Made by a program: the position numbers and the translations under genes
Shown here: positions 4,522 through 7,290 of the stretch, one piece after another
How positions within the stretch are numbered: position 1 is the first letter of the stretch
Layout: each line of letters opens with the position of its first letter
Source: an uncultured Ruminococcus sp.
Lineage (GTDB): Bacteria > Bacillota > Clostridia > Oscillospirales > Ruminococcaceae
DNA length: 7,290 nucleotides
Assembly (NCBI GenBank): GCA_947176565.1
Contig: CAMWRC010000052.1
Coordinates: 1-7,290, forward strand
Direction of reading: 5' to 3'
The notes under the pieces: model-generated
Seen by the model: the letters and a program-made list of their open reading frames with translations, nothing else
Told to the model about the DNA's origin: nothing
The model's database searches: none

Positions 4522-7290
4522 ATGAAGAAAAAATTCAGAAGATTTACAGCAGCTGTTTCAGCAGCGGCAATGTGCATTGTATCAGTGCCGTACTGCGGAA
4601 CTGTTAAAGCTGCGGACGACTACAAGGTGCGCGACCCTTTCTTTAATTTCAGGGACGACTACAATTATTATGAGTCGGAGCATTTTCAGTTTATCTGGGG
4701 AAACAATGGAGCAGATTCATCACGTGTTACTCAGGAATTTCTTGAAGCAAATGCAAGAAATATGGAATCCTGCTGGGACGTTTATATGAATGAACTTGCA
4801 ATGGCTCCGCCGTCACAGTCCGTGGAGGAATATCTCAGGGACGGAAATGAGTACAAGACGAATTTCTATATTTCAGGCACGGGTCTTGAGGGAATGGCTG
4901 ACGACTGGGCATATATGTCATGGGACAGCGGCGGATTCGCGTATATGTTCTGCTGTGTTGATTCGATGCAGACAAATCCGCCGTCATGGGTTCTGCCACA
5001 TGAGTTTGGACACGTTATGACAGCTCATCAGCGAGGCTGGAACAACAACAAATATTCATATGCATGGTGGGAGGCTATCGGCAACTGGTACAGGGAACAG
5101 TATCTCTACAGCGATTATTCCAATGATGATACCGGTCACGGAACTGATTTCTTTGAAACATATATGAAGAATATGTCATTTACTTTCCCATGCGGACGGG
5201 ATTATTATGCATCATGGGCATTTTTGCAGTATCTCACGGAGAATCCAGATAATCTCGACGGCTACGGCGCGGATTTTGTCAAGAAGATGCTTCAGGAGGG
5301 TCAGGTTGATGAATATCCGTTCGAGCAGGTTGAACGTCTTGCACCGGCTGACCTGAAAGAAACGCTCGGAATGTATGCGGCACATATGGCAGGACTTGAT
5401 TTTGCCAACGGCGATTCATACCGCGCAAGACTGAATGAACTTCTTGCGCAGGGAGACTGGAACTGGCAACAGATATATACAATGCTCGAACCTGTAGGAA
5501 CTTCCGGAAATACATATGCTGTTCCGACAGAAAGAGCTCCGCAGTTTGCAGGACTTAATATAATTCCTCTGGAAGTATCCGGCGGCGATTTTACTGTCGA
5601 TTTGAAGGGACTTTCAAGTCTTGACGGTGCAGACTGGAGAGCCTGCATAGTACAGCAGATGGCTGACGGAAAATGCGTGTATTCTCCGCTTTTCAAATCC
5701 GGAGAGGGTGCATCTGTGTCAAATATCGGCGCGCAGTCGGTGTATCTTGCAGTAATAGCTACTCCTGACCTTGACAAGATAACAAAATACGGTCTGCCTG
5801 GAATCTATGATGATGCATCAATGTTCTCTGAAAGCAATGTGCCGTTTTCATCTAAGGAACGCTATCCGTATCAGATTACAGTCAGTGATAATGTATCAAT
5901 GAAAAAACGTCAGATAGATATTCCGGATTCCGGAAGCTATTCAAGACACCCCAACGGCGGCGGACTTGTTGCGACAACTGCTTCAGTTGATGCAAGTGTA
6001 TATGTAGCTCCTGACGCTGTTGTAAAGGATTATGCGAAAGTAACCGGCAACGTAAAGCTTCTTGACCATGCAGTAGTTGAAGGCGGCGCGCAGGTTTCCG
6101 GAAATGCTGTTGTTGCAGGATTCGGAATGGTAGCTGAAAATGCTGTAGTATCGGGAAATGCCCGTATCGATGATTACGCTATGGTCATGGGCAGGACGAA
6201 TATAAGCGGAAATGCGCAGATTATCGAAAGTGCCTGTGTTTACGGAAATGTCACAATGACTGATAACTCTGTGGCAAAGGGAATCGCTTTCGCTATGGCT
6301 GACGGAAAACTCAGCGGAAGCGGAAAAATTGACGGCGATTACTATGACGACAGCGGAAAAACTGTTTCAAAAGGAACTTCTTTCGGCTGGACAAGTGCGC
6401 AGAGCTATTCCGACAGCCGTCCGTATACCGAAAATCTGATATATGCGTATGACTTTACAGATGACAGCAGTATGACATTCAGCGACCGATATACTTCAAC
6501 ATACGGAATAAACAGCGGAGCATTATGGGAGCAGGAAAGAACCTCCGCAAGGGGCGTTCTTACATTCAGCGGCAAACAGTACGGCGAACTGGACAAGAGC
6601 ATACTGTACAGCGATAATCTGGAAATACAACTCGGACTTCTTAATCGTGATACTGCCGGAAATGATGATACTGTGCTTTATCTCGGTGATGAAAATGCAT
6701 ATATCAGGGTAAGCATTCTGGACGGAGCAGTAAATGTGGAGCTGAAAAACGGCGAAAGCATTGAAACTGTAACAACTGATAAAGATTTGTTCAACTGCGG
6801 AGAATGGGCAAATATCAGTATCAGGATAATAGACGGACAGGCGGCTGTACTCAAAGACGGTAACATTTCAAATGAAAAGCCTGTTACTATAAAGCCGTCT
6901 GATATTGCTAATACTGCCGGAGAATCATCTGTTTATCGTATAGGTGGCGGAATTTCAGGAGAAAATGACTTCAATGGTTCACTGGATTATGTGAGATTCT
7001 TTAACGGTATTGGTGAAGCTCCGAAAGAAGAATACACTGAAAAAGAGGAAATAAATGTTACTGAACCGCCGACGGAAGAACCAACAACAAGCGAGCCATC
7101 AACAGAAGAACCGACTACGGATTCTGATATACTGTATGGAGATGCAAACTGCGACGGCGAAGTATCAGTTGCAGATGCAACGCTGATATTACAGGTTCTC
7201 GGCAACGGAGACAAATATCATCTCAGCGAACAGGGCAGCAAAAATGCAGACTGCTGCGATACCGGCGACAGATTATCTGCTGTTGATGCT
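4522..7290 (+). CDS. Secreted dockerin protein with HEFGH peptidase-like domain (partial)
   Basis: The frame is open to the right edge: 923 codons are visible and the C-terminus is missing. Residues 1-30 are a signal peptide (MKKKFRR, hydrophobic core, probable cleavage VKA|ADD), so the product is exported. Residues about 45-335 hold SEHFQFIWG, then VLPHEFGH with His160, Glu161 and His164, and WWEAIGNW with Glu184. This fits a gluzincin zinc site, and the domain resembles Svx/AvrXca-type (DUF6055-like) secreted proteins, from memory. A region of unclear fold, probably rich in beta strands, follows (about 340-470). Residues 489-608 are twenty hexapeptide repeats. A LamG-like jelly roll spans about 636-828, ending in GSLDYVRFFNG. 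A Thr/Glu/Pro linker (847-868) leads to a type I dockerin (from about 870) with Ca loop D874, N876, D878, D885; the second repeat is cut by the window edge. The dockerin implies docking to a scaffoldin cohesin in a cellulosome. Catalysis and substrate (cell-wall protein or glycoprotein) are inferred. No glycosidase motif was recognised. Confidence 0.85.
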   Translation, partial: MKKKFRRFTAAVSAAAMCIVSVPYCGTVKAADDYKVRDPFFNFRDDYNYYESEHFQFIWGNNGADSSRVTQEFLEANARNMESCWDVYMNELAMAPPSQSVEEYLRDGNEYKTNFYISGTGLEGMADDWAYMSWDSGGFAYMFCCVDSMQTNPPSWVLPHEFGHVMTAHQRGWNNNKYSYAWWEAIGNWYREQYLYSDYSNDDTGHGTDFFETYMKNMSFTFPCGRDYYASWAFLQYLTENPDNLDGYGADFVKKMLQEGQVDEYPFEQVERLAPADLKETLGMYAAHMAGLDFANGDSYRARLNELLAQGDWNWQQIYTMLEPVGTSGNTYAVPTERAPQFAGLNIIPLEVSGGDFTVDLKGLSSLDGADWRACIVQQMADGKCVYSPLFKSGEGASVSNIGAQSVYLAVIATPDLDKITKYGLPGIYDDASMFSESNVPFSSKERYPYQITVSDNVSMKKRQIDIPDSGSYSRHPNGGGLVATTASVDASVYVAPDAVVKDYAKVTGNVKLLDHAVVEGGAQVSGNAVVAGFGMVAENAVVSGNARIDDYAMVMGRTNISGNAQIIESACVYGNVTMTDNSVAKGIAFAMADGKLSGSGKIDGDYYDDSGKTVSKGTSFGWTSAQSYSDSRPYTENLIYAYDFTDDSSMTFSDRYTSTYGINSGALWEQERTSARGVLTFSGKQYGELDKSILYSDNLEIQLGLLNRDTAGNDDTVLYLGDENAYIRVSILDGAVNVELKNGESIETVTTDKDLFNCGEWANISIRIIDGQAAVLKDGNISNEKPVTIKPSDIANTAGESSVYRIGGGISGENDFNGSLDYVRFFNGIGEAPKEEYTEKEEINVTEPPTEEPTTSEPSTEEPTTDSDILYGDANCDGEVSVADATLILQVLGNGDKYHLSEQGSKNADCCDTGDRLSAVDA
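5986..6345 (+). repeat. Twenty in-register hexapeptide repeats (left-handed beta-helix)
   Basis: Codons for residues 489-608 of the dockerin protein read as 20 consecutive hexads with no insertion. Most begin with Val, Ile or Leu and carry a small residue at position 5 (for example VSGNAV, VSGNAR, ISGNAQ). This is the [LIV]-x-x-x-[small]-x pattern of left-handed parallel beta-helices, about 6.7 coils of 18 residues. The x-G-N turn recurs every 18 residues (507, 525, 543, 561), so it stacks on one face. The last four hexads drift from consensus. In most known proteins this fold is in acyltransferases or structural spacers; no acyltransferase context is seen here. Confidence 0.88.
7129..7290 (+). 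other. Type I dockerin module, cut by window end
   Basis: The first repeat is GDANCDGEVSVADATLILQVLG, with Ca-ligand positions D874, N876, D878, S882 and D885 and the helix after it; the likely recognition pair at loop positions 10-11 is V883-A884 instead of the Ser/Thr of Clostridium dockerins. The spacer is NGDKYHLSEQG. The second repeat starts NADCCDTGDRLSAVDA and has its last Asp one place late, implying a 13-residue loop. Both features match dockerins I recall from R. flavefaciens. The second helix lies beyond the window. Confidence 0.9.

Noticed and set aside
4570..4600. Lipoprotein signal (Cys18 or Cys25 of the dockerin protein)
   Set aside because: The residues before each Cys do not fit the lipobox [LVI][ASTVI][GAS]C, while VKA|ADD is a good signal peptidase I site.
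4254..4607. 117-codon plus-strand open frame across the stem-loop
   Set aside because: It overlaps the end of the PCP-like gene and the start of the dockerin gene in another frame, runs through the hairpin, and its translation looks like random low-complexity sequence.
5301..5777. 158-codon minus-strand open frame
   Set aside because: It lies wholly inside the dockerin-protein gene, whose frame gives clear domains; the reverse frame has no ribosome binding site or recognisable motif.

Overview
The window most likely comes from a low-to-mid GC anaerobic Firmicute of the rumen or gut, probably a fibrolytic Ruminococcus close to R. flavefaciens. Three things point there. Ribosome binding sites are strong (AAGGAG/AGGAGG) and promoters are sigma-A type. 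Heat shock is controlled by HrcA and a CIRCE operator. Most tellingly, the last gene runs into a type I dockerin whose calcium loop (GDANCDGEVSVADA), LSEQG spacer and NADCC second repeat look like R. flavefaciens cellulosomal dockerins. The species call is from memory and was not tested by search.

Layout. Minus strand, 14-1063: hrcA, heat-shock repressor, preceded by a sigma-A promoter and a perfect CIRCE operator (1110-1136). A ribosome binding site for another minus-strand gene lies just beyond its stop, and that gene's start is off the left edge; grpE is the usual neighbour. Divergent, plus strand, 1365-2750: glmM, phosphoglucosamine mutase, with its own promoter in the 228-base gap. Plus strand, 2888-4438: a 516-residue Wzz/PCP-like protein with two membrane segments, behind a near-consensus promoter that carries an inverted repeat over the start point. 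A strong stem-loop (4456-4498) follows. Plus strand, 4522 to the right edge: a secreted modular protein that is open at the window end (923 codons visible, no stop).

The last gene is the most interesting content. In order it has a signal peptide, a putative HEFGH zinc-peptidase-like domain resembling Svx/AvrXca (DUF6055-like) proteins, a linking region probably rich in beta strands, twenty uninterrupted hexapeptide repeats predicting a left-handed beta-helix, a LamG-like jelly roll, a Thr/Glu/Pro linker and a dockerin. This suggests a non-glycosidase cellulosome component that attacks or binds plant cell-wall protein or glycoprotein. That role is inference.

Functional links. hrcA and glmM are housekeeping genes for protein folding stress and UDP-GlcNAc/peptidoglycan supply. 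The PCP-like protein probably acts in cell-surface polysaccharide assembly. The dockerin protein would be exported and attached to a scaffoldin. The last two genes may be partly co-transcribed, since no convincing promoter is visible between them. No tRNA, rRNA, insertion sequence or CRISPR array was seen.
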